From an uncultured Ellagibacter sp. (GTDB taxonomy: Bacteria > Actinomycetota > Coriobacteriia > Coriobacteriales > Eggerthellaceae), in contig CAKTSW010000003.1 in assembly GCA_934613165.1 (NCBI GenBank), positions 1-20,965 of the forward strand: DNA of 20,965 nt, given 5' to 3'. Of this stretch, positions 8,533 to 14,739 are shown piece after piece (the first letter of the stretch is position 1; each line of letters starts with the position of its first letter). A program made the translations under genes and the position numbers. The notes beneath the pieces were generated by a model. The model did no database searches and was not told the DNA's origin. It saw only the letters and a program-made list of their open reading frames with translations.

Positions 8533-9276
8533 CTATCTCTCGTTCGAGCGCGCATCGCTTGCGCGCTCGGCTTTGCCTTGGTGCTCTGCGGCGAGCCTTG
8601 CTTCCTGGCTGCGCTGCTCCAGGGTCGGGGTCGCGGGCTCTTTTGTCTGCGCCTCGTACGCCTTGAGCTGGGCGTTGATGGCCTGCAGGAGCGTCATGCC
8701 CTCTTGCTCTTCCTCGGGGATGTCGATCAGGTCTATGCCCTTGAAGGTGAGCATCTTGCCCAGGTAGTTGCCCTCCACCGACATGAGGAAGTTCTCGCCC
8801 CTGGCTATGACTGAGCCGTCGTCGAGATAGGGAAAGGCGTTCCCGCCCCAGGTAAGCCCTGCGCTTATCGGCAGGTAGTCGAGGTGCTTGCATTCCTCGA
8901 CGGTGGCGATCCGCATCCCGGCGACATAGCGCACGAGCTCCGAGCGCTCCTTGGCTATCGCCTGAAGGCTGAGCGACTCGAAGGGCACCCAATCGGGGCC
9001 GTCCTGCTTGAGCGTCCACCACTCGTCGCCGCCGTCGACCTGCTGTATGAAGGCGAGGTCGCCGTAGATGACGCCCTGTCGGATCGCCCAGTTGCCCGCC
9101 TTGAGGAAGTCCGAGAGGTCGTCCATCGAGAAGCACCTGTCGAACTCGTAGGGGTACTCCTCAAGGTATGGGTCGTCCTGCCAAGCGAAGCCGCCTCGTT
9201 TCAGCCAGCCGTTCTTCTGGCATGCCTCCTCGAGGCTCTTCTGCTCTTTCGGAGTTGCCGGTGCCATGTTGTACAT
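8533..9276 (-). CDS. Hypothetical protein, first gene of the transfer operon
   Basis: A 247-aa soluble protein of unknown function. It starts at ATG 9276 with AAGGAG 5-6 nt upstream; a second ATG three codons in has poorer spacing. It contains many aromatic and acidic residues (PYLEEYPYEFDRCF, GGDEWWTLKQDG), a Trp/Tyr-rich N-terminal half, and a basic/Gln/Ala-rich tail after residue 205. No signal peptide, membrane segment or nucleotide-binding motif is visible. It ends 16 nt before the PcfB-like gene and follows a 188-bp gap from the DnaC-like gene, so it may open a separate transcription unit. The gap contains TATAAA on the minus strand near 9412-9417, but no convincing -35 at 17 bp. Confidence 0.82.
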   Translation of the reverse strand: MYNMAPATPKEQKSLEEACQKNGWLKRGGFAWQDDPYLEEYPYEFDRCFSMDDLSDFLKAGNWAIRQGVIYGDLAFIQQVDGGDEWWTLKQDGPDWVPFESLSLQAIAKERSELVRYVAGMRIATVEECKHLDYLPISAGLTWGGNAFPYLDDGSVIARGENFLMSVEGNYLGKMLTFKGIDLIDIPEEEQEGMTLLQAINAQLKAYEAQTKEPATPTLEQRSQEARLAAEHQGKAERASDARSNER

Positions 9277-9457
9277 CGGGGCTCCTTCTCTTCGTTGTCC
9301 TTCGGGCGCCGCCGTCGCATGGCCGAGGTTCGCGGCGGGGCGGTCATGTCGTCTCGGCCCGTTTCTGTCTATGTGCGTTTCGGCTGGCGTCCGTCCCCGC
9401 CGCTTGGGTGCTTTATAGCCGACGCGCTCGGCGCGTGCGCCCCGTGCTGTGCCGCCT

Positions 9458-9485
9458 GGCGTCCCTAAGCGTCCCTAAGCACGTC
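9458..9485. repeat. 28-bp direct repeat, left copy (3' end of the DnaC-like gene)
   Basis: Two tandem copies of GTCCCTAAGC, preceded by GGC and followed by ACGTC. The identical 28 bp recur at 11402-11429, and one mismatch further the identity extends by three more bases. Flanks outside are unrelated. This copy contains the last codons and the TAG stop of the DnaC-like gene. Confidence 0.95.
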
Positions 9486-10280
9486 CTCCATCAGATTCAC
9501 ATTCGTGCGCCTCGGCAGGCGCACGAGCCGGCATGTCTCCTTGAGCCTCTCCGTGATCGCGATGGCGCTCTCCTTCTCGCCGTTGCGGGACATCCGCCGC
9601 ATGAGCTCGTCGGGCAGGTACTGTGATGTGACTATCGTCGGCCGCATCGCCTCGTAGCGCTCGTTGACGATCTGGAAGAGCGTCGTCATCACCCAGGAGT
9701 TGGCGTTCTCCTTGCCGATGTCGTCGATTATGAGGACGTCGCACGACGCGAACCTGGCTATGCCGTGCTTGGCGTCGCCGTCGAAGCTGGCCTTCACGGC
9801 GTCGAGCATCGACAGGGACGTGGTCATGATCGTCCTGTACCCGGAAGCGCAAAAAGCCATCGCTACCGCCGAGGCCGCGTAGGTCTTGCCGGCCCTTGAG
9901 GGGCCGCAAATGTAGAGGCCAACCCCCGGGCTGTCCGAGAAGCCGTCGAGGTAGGCCGACAGGCCGGCGTGGCAGACCGTCGCGTCGAGGAACCTCCTCT
10001 TCACGCCGCACCGGACGAAGGCCTCGCGCAGCCTGGACTTCTCCTCCAGCTCCTCCCGCCGCCTCTGCTCCTCGCGCTCCCTGGCGGCGCCCTCGCAGCC
10101 GCACGGCTCGGCCCCTATCCAGTGGAACGCGCCCCGGAACCCCGTCATGCCGATCGGCTCCAGGGGGCTTCCGCACCACTCGCAGCTGACGGGATCTGGC
10201 TCCGGCACGTCCATCTTCCGCGCCTTCGCCTCGGTGTAGGTCAGCAGCTCCGAGCCCCTCCGCTTGATCTCATCGCCCAT
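9465..10280 (-). CDS. DnaC/IstB-like AAA+ ATPase (helicase-loader type) with N-terminal Cys cluster
   Basis: A 271-aa protein. Walker A is GPSRAGKT near residues 126-133 and Walker B is VLIIDDIGKE near 180-189; an Arg/Asn-rich sensor region with TSQYLPDEL follows near 215. This is the DnaC/IstB fold used for loading replicative helicase. An N-terminal segment has Cys at 33, 36, 60 and 62 (CEWC and CGC), a likely zinc-binding site, followed by a Glu/Arg-rich helix. It starts 16 nt after the winged-HTH gene with AAAGG 8 nt upstream. Pairing with a replication-type HTH protein suggests element replication and not IS21 transposition, since no IstA-type transposase is nearby. Its last codons (EDVLRDA, stop) lie inside the 28-bp direct repeat. 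Confidence 0.9.
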   Translation of the reverse strand: MGDEIKRRGSELLTYTEAKARKMDVPEPDPVSCEWCGSPLEPIGMTGFRGAFHWIGAEPCGCEGAAREREEQRRREELEEKSRLREAFVRCGVKRRFLDATVCHAGLSAYLDGFSDSPGVGLYICGPSRAGKTYAASAVAMAFCASGYRTIMTTSLSMLDAVKASFDGDAKHGIARFASCDVLIIDDIGKENANSWVMTTLFQIVNERYEAMRPTIVTSQYLPDELMRRMSRNGEKESAIAITERLKETCRLVRLPRRTNVNLMEDVLRDA

Positions 10281-10296
10281 CTTCGTCGCCTTTCTT

Positions 10297-10734
10297 TTAG
10301 AATCCTTTGTTTTCTTCTTTACTTATCAGGTGCCAGGCCTTCACCCCTGCAGGTGACGGGGTGTCACCTGCCGCCCCTGGGTCGGCGCCCTTGATGTCAG
10401 GGGGTGACGTTTTGTCGCCCGCATGGCGCAGCGCGGCGCCGCCGAGCCGGTAGCAGCGGGTGGAGCAGCCGTCCGGCGCCCACGCCGGGCCCTCCTCGAC
10501 GATCAGCCCGCCGTCCGCGAGCTCGCCCACGGCGCGTATGACGGAGCGCTCGGAGATGCCGAGGTACGCTGCGGTGCTCCTGCGGCTCTCGTAGAAGCTG
10601 CCGCCGCCTGCGCAGAAGCCGTAGACGCGGGCGAAGACGAGCAGCTGCACGCCCTTGAGCCCGAGCTCCCTCCACATGAACGGCCGGACGATGAGGAACG
10701 CGTCGCCGTCGTCCCTCTCGCCGCTGCCGCTCAC
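10297..10734 (-). CDS. Winged-helix replication-initiator-like protein
   Basis: A 145-aa protein starting at GTG 10734, overlapping the previous stop by 4 nt (GTGA). Residues about 12-80 form a helical/winged-HTH domain (GLKGVQLLVFARVYGF, then SRRSTAAYLGISERSVIRAV and GGLIVEEG). This resembles the N-terminal domain of RepA_N/DnaD-like initiators found in Gram-positive conjugative elements. The C-terminal ~45 residues are Pro/Asp/Gly-rich and carry two related motifs, GDKTSPP and GDTPSPA. The DNA encoding these forms two dyads of the same design, listed separately. Immediately followed by the DnaC-like loader. The role as initiator is inferred. A simple transcriptional regulator is the alternative. 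Confidence 0.8.
   Translation of the reverse strand: MSGSGERDDGDAFLIVRPFMWRELGLKGVQLLVFARVYGFCAGGGSFYESRRSTAAYLGISERSVIRAVGELADGGLIVEEGPAWAPDGCSTRCYRLGGAALRHAGDKTSPPDIKGADPGAAGDTPSPAGVKAWHLISKEENKGF
10349..10371. promoter_or_regulatory. Perfect dyad inside the initiator-like gene (candidate origin iteron 1)
   Basis: GCAGGTGAC and GTCACCTGC form perfect 9-bp arms around GGGGT. The core GGTGAC-N5-GTCACC is repeated with one change at 10403-10419, centre to centre 51 bp. Origins of RepA_N-type replicons are known to lie within the rep gene, so these are candidate initiator sites. Confidence 0.5.
10402..10420. promoter_or_regulatory. Second dyad inside the initiator-like gene (candidate origin iteron 2)
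   Basis: GGGTGAC, a 5-nt GTTTT spacer, and GTCGCCC. Arms pair over 7 bp with one G-T type mismatch. It has the same 5-nt spacing and the same core as the dyad at 10349-10371, and its spacer is T-rich on the plus strand. Confidence 0.45.
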
Positions 10735-10979
10735 TTCCTGCGCCTCTCCGAGACGAGGCAGAAGTTGCGCCGCGTCCAGTCGAGCATCTCGTCGCGGAAG
10801 ACGATCGACCCCCTCTTCATCCCGGCGAGCCTGCGCAGCGGGAAGGGGTCGTCTCCGCCCCTCGCGAGCTCCCAGATCCTGTTCACCTTCATCCCGAGCA
10901 GCGCGGCCGCCTCGTGGGGCGAGTAGATGTCCTGGATCGGCACCTGATGCTTCGTCTCTGTCTCTCTGGTCTCTGTCAT
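10731..10979 (-). CDS. MerR/HTH_17-like small DNA-binding protein
   Basis: An 82-aa protein with IYSPHEAAALLGMKVNRIWEL at about residues 18-38, an excisionase/MerR-like helix-turn-helix, followed by a wing-like segment (LAGMKRGSIVFRDEMLDW) typical of HTH_17 domains. A basic C-terminal end (SERRRK) completes it. ATG 10979 has only a weak AGGA about 11 nt upstream. It overlaps the initiator-like gene by 4 nt and is probably cotranscribed. It could be an excision directionality factor or a regulator or partner of the adjacent initiator. The sequence does not decide. Confidence 0.8.
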   Translation of the reverse strand: MTETRETETKHQVPIQDIYSPHEAAALLGMKVNRIWELARGGDDPFPLRRLAGMKRGSIVFRDEMLDWTRRNFCLVSERRRK

Positions 10980-11028
10980 ATCTTCGAAAGTCCTGTCTGC
11001 TTGCGAGCAGGCCCGGCCGGATGGCGCC

Positions 11029-11289
11029 CTAGAGCCCCTTCCTCGATCGCTTCTCTATCAGCTGCTTGTATCCCTTCGGGGTGATGCGCACAAGGCGGTT
11101 GAGGTGCACTGCCTCGATCTTGCCCTCGCGGACCATCTTGTAGACCGTGGCGGTGCACACCTTCAGCTTCGAGGCGACGTACTTGACATCGAGCAGCTCC
11201 TCGATGTCCTCCTCCGGCACGTCGCCGTCCGGGCGCTTTGCTTCCATGTCCGGGAACGCCGCGTGACCGCGCTGGCTTCCGTTGTCCAT
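11029..11289 (-). CDS. Excisionase-family HTH protein, first gene of the replication module
   Basis: An 86-aa protein starting at ATG 11289 with GCAGGAGGA 6 nt upstream. After an acidic N-terminal third (DGDVPEEDIEELL), residues about 36-70 (VKYVASKLKVCTATVYKMVREG, then IEAVHLNRLVRI) match the HTH_17/excisionase winged-helix pattern: start helix, recognition helix and Arg-containing wing. Followed 49 nt later by the second small HTH gene. Upstream lie tandem TGAGCGCT boxes and the right-hand 28-bp repeat, both plausible targets. No integrase that it could partner is in the window. Confidence 0.82.
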   Translation of the reverse strand: MDNGSQRGHAAFPDMEAKRPDGDVPEEDIEELLDVKYVASKLKVCTATVYKMVREGKIEAVHLNRLVRITPKGYKQLIEKRSRKGL

Positions 11290-11325
11290 TTCGCTTCCTC
11301 CTGCTCGATTCCTCTTGATTTCGGT

Positions 11326-11343
11326 TGAGCGCTTGTGAGCGCT
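11326..11343. promoter_or_regulatory. Tandem TGAGCGCT boxes upstream of the excisionase-like gene
   Basis: TGAGCGCT occurs at 11326-11333 and again at 11336-11343, a 10-bp period that puts both on one face of the helix. They are 37-54 bp upstream of the 11289 start codon, where an operator would lie. No clear -35/-10 pair could be fixed around them. Confidence 0.45.
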
Positions 11344-11401
11344 GTTGGTTCGCAGATGGTTGCAGGGTCTTCCGGCGTCGGCAAATGGGAAGTCGCGGTT
11401 A

Positions 11402-11429
11402 GGCGTCCCTAAGCGTCCCTAAGCACGTC
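11402..11429. repeat. 28-bp direct repeat, right copy (upstream of the replication module)
   Basis: Identical to 9458-9485, including the tandem GTCCCTAAGC units. Here it is non-coding, but in the minus-strand frame it still reads AEDVLRDA-stop, like the DnaC-like C-terminus EDVLRDA-stop. The four-gene replication/excision module lies exactly between the two copies (1,944 bp start to start). Confidence 0.95.
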
Positions 11430-11485
11430 TTCCGCAAAATGCGCACAACCGGGGCTTGCGCCGTCGCTTGCGACCCTGCTCTGGT

Positions 11486-11517
11486 GAATAAAAAAGCCCC
11501 GACGTATAGTCGAGGCT
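11486..11517 (-). terminator. Rho-independent terminator on the minus strand
   Basis: Minus-strand stem AGCCTCGAC / GTCGGGGCT (8 of 9 pairs) with loop TATAC, followed directly by TTTTTTATT. It faces the replication module from upstream, so it stops transcription arriving from 11520 and beyond, or acts as a leader attenuator. No intact minus-strand gene precedes it. Confidence 0.75.
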
Positions 11518-11903
11518 ATTTGCAGGCTTTGCGGAATCGCATCAAGGCTTCGTCATCACCGTTCGCGGTTCCTTCGACCGAGTGCTCGCGAGGAGGTGGT
11601 GAGAGGGCAGTTCGATCTCCATCGTCACGCCCTCCTTCCTGCGCATCTACTCGTGGTCGGTCATCCTGCCCGCTGCACTCTCGATCGAATGCAGCGATGC
11701 GTACATCCTACGCCTGGAGCAAGGATAAAGATGTGCATCCATGGGACACCCCTCTTGAATGTGAAGGGCTAGTATGCGATGTTGGCGATCTGTTACCGAT
11801 TCCGCCCGGATATGACGGGTCGGGCGCGCACGGCTCCCAGGCGGCCGCCCGGGGCGCATCCCCCCAGGGATGGCGGGAAGTGGGCGCCATCGCGCTTTTC
11901 GGG
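11518..11903. other. 386-bp stretch with no intact gene; possible minus-strand remnants
   Basis: No convincing full-length gene is seen. On the minus strand a short frame starts at ATG near 11617 (MEIELPSHHLLAS...) behind an excellent AAGGAGG but stops after 26 codons. Another frame ends DDEALMRFRKACK-stop exactly at the base of the terminator. Together these look like fragments of a decayed gene, but that is inference. The stretch 11740-11815 is less GC-rich than the neighbours. Confidence 0.3.
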
Positions 11904-11942
11904 AAAACACCAGGTCAGAGCTGCGGGGCCAATTTGACCCCG
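11904..11942. repeat. 39-bp palindromic element, copy 1
   Basis: AAAACACCAGG, then TCAG, five variable bases, then CGGGGCCAATTTGACCCCG. The palindrome extends here to GCTGCGGGG...CCCCGCAGC (11920-11946). The same layout with the same 5-nt spacer occurs at 15386-15424 and 18899-18937, each time between genes. This copy is also framed by direct repeats CGGGAAAACAC (11900-11910 and 11965-11975). Confidence 0.85.
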
Positions 11943-12031
11943 CAGCCGGGTGCCGGCCCCGCGCCGGGAAAACACAATTTGTTCGATTGACTAGGTCGTC
12001 GGGAAAGCGCATCATAAGTAATTCAATTATC

Positions 12032-12043
12032 GAACATATGTTC
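12032..12043. promoter_or_regulatory. LexA/DinR-type SOS box
   Basis: GAACATATGTTC is a perfect 12-bp palindrome fitting the Gram-positive LexA (DinR) consensus GAAC-N4-GTTC, and is preceded by C as in CGAAC. It lies 23 bp before the polymerase start codon in an AT-rich stretch (12011-12050), so binding would block the promoter or early transcribed region. It is the only such box I found in the window. Confidence 0.85.
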
Positions 12044-12065
12044 CTACACAATGAGGAGGTGCTGC

Positions 12066-13340
12066 GTGAGCGAGCGCGTGATCATGCATATCGACATGAA
12101 CGCTTTCTACGCATCCGTCGCGCAGCACCTCGACCCGCGCCTTCGCGGCAGGGCGGTGGCCGTCGCCGGCGACCCGGAGCGCCGGAACGGGATCATCCTC
12201 GCCAAGTCGCGAGAGGCCAAGGCTTGCGGCGTGAAGACGGCGGAGGCGATATGGCAGGCCAGGCAGAAGTGCCCGCAGCTCGTCATCGTGCCGCCGGACT
12301 ACGCCGCCTACAAGCGCTACTCGCGCCTCGCCCGAATGATCTACTACGAGTACACCGACCTCGTGGAGCCTTTCGGGCTCGACGAGTCCTGGATCGACCT
12401 GACGGGCTCCCTGCATCTCTTCGGGGGCGACGCGATGCTCGTGGCGAATGAGATATCTGGTCGCGTGAAGGACGAGCTCGGGCTCACGGTCTCCGTCGGG
12501 GTGTCGTGGAACAAGGTGTTCGCCAAGCTCGGAAGCGACACCGACCCGGGTGACGGGGTCGTCTCGATCACACGCGAGAACTACCGCGATGTCGCCTGGC
12601 CCATGGCGGCATCCGAGATGATCTACGTCGGCCCCGCCACCGCCCGCAAGCTCCACGCGGCGGGCTACGAGACCATAGGGGACCTGGCACATGCGGGCGA
12701 CTACTTCCTCGGCAGGCGCTTCGGCAAGATCGGATTCATGCTGCGCGACTTCGCCAACGGCATCGATGGGAGCCCGGTTCGGCAGATGGATCCCGCGAAG
12801 GCCGACGTCGACTATGTGGTGAAGGGCATCGGCAACGGGCTCACCGCCCCGCGCGACCTCGTGTGCGAGTCGGACGTGAAGGCGCTCGTGTGGCTTCTCT
12901 CCGAATCGGTCTCCCAGAGGATGCGCGAGTCGCGCCTCAGGTGCCGCACGGTATCCGTGGGCGTGAGGCGCGCGGGGGATCTGTCCGGGTACTCCAGGCA
13001 GACGACGCTGCGAATGCCGACGTGCCTGACATCGGACGTCGCGAAGCTCGCGATGGGGCTCATCGAGGCGAACCAGCCGCTCGACGAGGAGCACGCCATC
13101 CGCGCCATCCACGTTCGTGCAACCAACCTCTCCTCGATGGACGACCCGCTGCAGTGCGACATCTTCGGCGACGCCGAGGAGGCGCTCAGGGCCGAGAGGC
13201 TCGACCTGGCCATCGACGAGCTCAGGTCCCGTTTCGGCAACCGCTGCGTGCACCGCGCGGTGGAGCTCACCGACGAGGTGATGGGAGGCCTCGACATCAA
13301 GCGGGACAACACCGTGCATCCGATCGGGTTTCTGAGATAG
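12066..13340 (+). CDS. Y-family (translesion) DNA polymerase, UvrX/DinB-like
   Basis: A 424-aa error-prone polymerase that copies past damaged bases. I chose GTG 12066 because AGGAGGT lies 5 nt upstream. An ATG at 12051 would put that ribosome site inside the gene. Palm motif 1 is HIDMNAFYASV with catalytic Asp10 and a Tyr at the sugar-gate position; motif GLDESWIDLTG supplies Asp106-Glu107. The thumb helix-hairpin-helix (YVGPATARKLHAAGYETIGDLA) is near 198-220, and the little-finger domain fills 240-400. The Glu usually following ASV is Ala here; it is not a metal ligand. GLDESW is typical of the UvrX/YqjW-type subgroup. A C-terminal beta-clamp peptide is not obvious. Preceded by an SOS box and followed 16 nt later by a small companion gene. 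Confidence 0.95.
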   Translation: MSERVIMHIDMNAFYASVAQHLDPRLRGRAVAVAGDPERRNGIILAKSREAKACGVKTAEAIWQARQKCPQLVIVPPDYAAYKRYSRLARMIYYEYTDLVEPFGLDESWIDLTGSLHLFGGDAMLVANEISGRVKDELGLTVSVGVSWNKVFAKLGSDTDPGDGVVSITRENYRDVAWPMAASEMIYVGPATARKLHAAGYETIGDLAHAGDYFLGRRFGKIGFMLRDFANGIDGSPVRQMDPAKADVDYVVKGIGNGLTAPRDLVCESDVKALVWLLSESVSQRMRESRLRCRTVSVGVRRAGDLSGYSRQTTLRMPTCLTSDVAKLAMGLIEANQPLDEEHAIRAIHVRATNLSSMDDPLQCDIFGDAEEALRAERLDLAIDELRSRFGNRCVHRAVELTDEVMGGLDIKRDNTVHPIGFLR

Positions 13341-13356
13341 GAAGGAGGTGACGGGC

Positions 13357-13629
13357 ATGAAGGGAGCCGGCGGCTGGCGCAAGCGCTACGTGTCCGTCAC
13401 CGCCCGCATGGACGAGGACGGTCGCGTTAGGCCGCTCTCTATCCAGTGGTACGACGGCAAGACCTACGCCATCGACGACGTGCGCAGCGTCCGCCGGTCC
13501 TCGTCGCGCAAGGTCGGTGGCGACGGCATCTGCTACACGATACGCATCGGCGAGCGCATCACCCAGCTCTACTACGAGGACCCGCGCTGGTTCGTGGAGG
13601 AGATCGTGGCGGACGAGCTCGTCTCCTAG
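13357..13629 (+). CDS. Small companion protein of the Y-family polymerase (DUF6504-like?)
   Basis: A 90-aa protein, mostly beta. ATG 13357 has AAGGAGG 8 nt upstream; a GTG at 13348 overlaps that site and is unlikely. The sequence reads WRKRYVSVTARMDEDGRVRP, then IQWYDGKTYAIDDV, YTIRIGERITQLYYED and PRWFVEEIV. Alternating strands with the W-Y-DGK-x-Y motif and a final W resemble the short DUF6504/YolD-type proteins encoded beside ImuB- and UvrX-type polymerases. That likeness is from memory and weak at sequence level. It starts 16 nt after the polymerase and is almost certainly cotranscribed from the same SOS-controlled promoter. No catalytic motif is seen, so an accessory role is inferred. 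Confidence 0.85.
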   Translation: MKGAGGWRKRYVSVTARMDEDGRVRPLSIQWYDGKTYAIDDVRSVRRSSSRKVGGDGICYTIRIGERITQLYYEDPRWFVEEIVADELVS

Positions 13630-13970
13630 CGGCTCATATCGACGCGGCGCGGCGCCCCGCCCATCCATTTCTAATATGCGGCTCCGATCCGCTTGCCGGT
13701 GCAGCCCGCTTCCAAGCGCCTCCTTGCTTGGCGGCACGGCCCCTCGCACGCCTCTATCCAGATAACGCTCGCACTGAACCTGCATCGCACCGCAAGGCGC
13801 TCATCTCCTCACGAAACCCGCACAAGCGACAATGCGCCCATCCATGACGTGGTGCAGGTTTCGCGAAGACATGCGCTCATTCCTTGCGGCACGTGCAGAA
13901 CCCGTGCAGGCCATCTGGTCACGAGGCGGTGAGCGAAGGGCTCGCCGCATTAGACCAAGGAGGCAAGACC
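13630..13970. other. 341-bp intergenic stretch, no supported gene
   Basis: No frame with both a ribosome site and coding character was found until AAGGAGG at 13957-13963, which belongs to the next gene. A weak hairpin CCAAGC/GCTTGG lies at 13712-13731 without a T run. GTGCAG occurs three times (about 13852, 13891, 13903). The length would allow a promoter or small RNA, but no sequence feature establishes one. Confidence 0.3.
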
Positions 13971-14630
13971 ATGGGAAACAGGGCAGTCATCACGACACCG
14001 GACAAGGAGTTGGCGCTGTACCTCCACTGGAACGGCGGTCGCGACACGGTGGAGCCGCTGCTTCGGTACTGCGAGCTGCAGGGGTACCGTCCCCCGAGCT
14101 CCGACAACTACGGCTGGGCGCGGATCGCGCAGGTGATGTGCAACTTCTTCGGCGGCTCGACGAGCGTGGGCGTCGACCGCTTCAAGAACCTCGGCGACCA
14201 GGGAGACAACGGCGTCTACATCATCGACGGCTGGAAGATCGTCGGCCGCAGGGAGGTCTCCTACGACGAGGACTGGAATGTGAACGGATGGCACGATATC
14301 CCGGAGTCCCGCGAGCAGCGCGAATACGACTTCGACGAGATGCTGCGAAGCTTCGACGAGGCCATGCCCGAGACCCTGCGCCTGGGCGATCTCCTCGATG
14401 CCGTCGAGGTTCCCACATCCGAAGTCGAGATCGGCGACGTCGTCTTCATGCGCGAATACGAGTCCGGCTGGAAGACGTACCCTGTCGTCGGCATCGGCGA
14501 GGGCAATCGCAACAGGCCGGAGCTTGCAGGCGTGCCCTACGTCGAGCGTTACGACCACGACGGCGACTACTCTTGGAACGCGAACAACTACATCCGCGAG
14601 GACACGGCCTTCATCGTCGCCCGAGAGTAG
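13971..14630 (+). CDS. Hypothetical protein beginning MGNRAVIT
   Basis: A 219-aa acidic soluble protein. ATG 13971 follows AAGGAGG by 7 nt. The N-terminal half is distinctive: NRAVITTPDKELALYLHWNG, then GRDTVEPLLRYCELQGYR and GWARIAQVMCNFFGG, then GDNGVYIIDGWKIVGR. Such proteins occur as unnamed hypotheticals in mobile elements of Firmicutes and Actinobacteria (from memory). The C-terminal third, after about residue 140, has a separate beta-rich segment (EVEIGDVVFMREYESGWKTY) and ends ...YIREDTAFIVARE. No signal peptide or membrane helix. It lies between the polymerase pair and the SRAP gene on the same strand, but 341 bp separate it from the former. No function can be assigned. Confidence 0.87.
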   Translation: MGNRAVITTPDKELALYLHWNGGRDTVEPLLRYCELQGYRPPSSDNYGWARIAQVMCNFFGGSTSVGVDRFKNLGDQGDNGVYIIDGWKIVGRREVSYDEDWNVNGWHDIPESREQREYDFDEMLRSFDEAMPETLRLGDLLDAVEVPTSEVEIGDVVFMREYESGWKTYPVVGIGEGNRNRPELAGVPYVERYDHDGDYSWNANNYIREDTAFIVARE

Positions 14631-14644
14631 GCCGTCGGGAATCG

Positions 14645-14675
14645 GCGCCGCCGGGCCATGCTGGGACGGCGGCGC
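14645..14675 (+). other. GC-rich hairpin after the MGNRAVIT gene
   Basis: GCGCCGCC and GGCGGCGC form a perfect 8-bp stem with a 15-nt loop, 14 bp after the stop codon. There is no T run, so it is not a classical intrinsic terminator. It may be a processing or rho-associated structure. Confidence 0.35.
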
Positions 14676-14739
14676 ACATCCCGGTTGCGATTCGGCTACC
14701 GTTCCCGCAGGCGCACGGGCTGGCTGCTACGATGTTGCC

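Noticed and set aside
9465..10280. IS21 helper ATPase (IstB)
   Set aside because: The ATPase fold fits, but no IstA transposase or IS21 ends are present. A replication-type HTH gene lies directly upstream, so a helicase-loader role is preferred.
11439..11990. A 183-codon plus-strand frame before the polymerase
   Set aside because: It runs through the terminator and the palindromic element, has no ribosome site and random composition.
11647..12051. A 134-codon minus-strand frame covering the SOS box
   Set aside because: It starts inside the polymerase promoter region, crosses palindromic element copy 1 and lacks coding character, although its last residues (LHSIESAAGRMTDHE) may be a fragment.
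12027..13382. A 451-codon open frame on the minus strand opposite the Y-family polymerase
   Set aside because: It is a shadow created by high-GC codon bias. The plus strand has the polymerase motifs, ribosome site and SOS box, and the minus product shows His/Arg/Val-rich noise.
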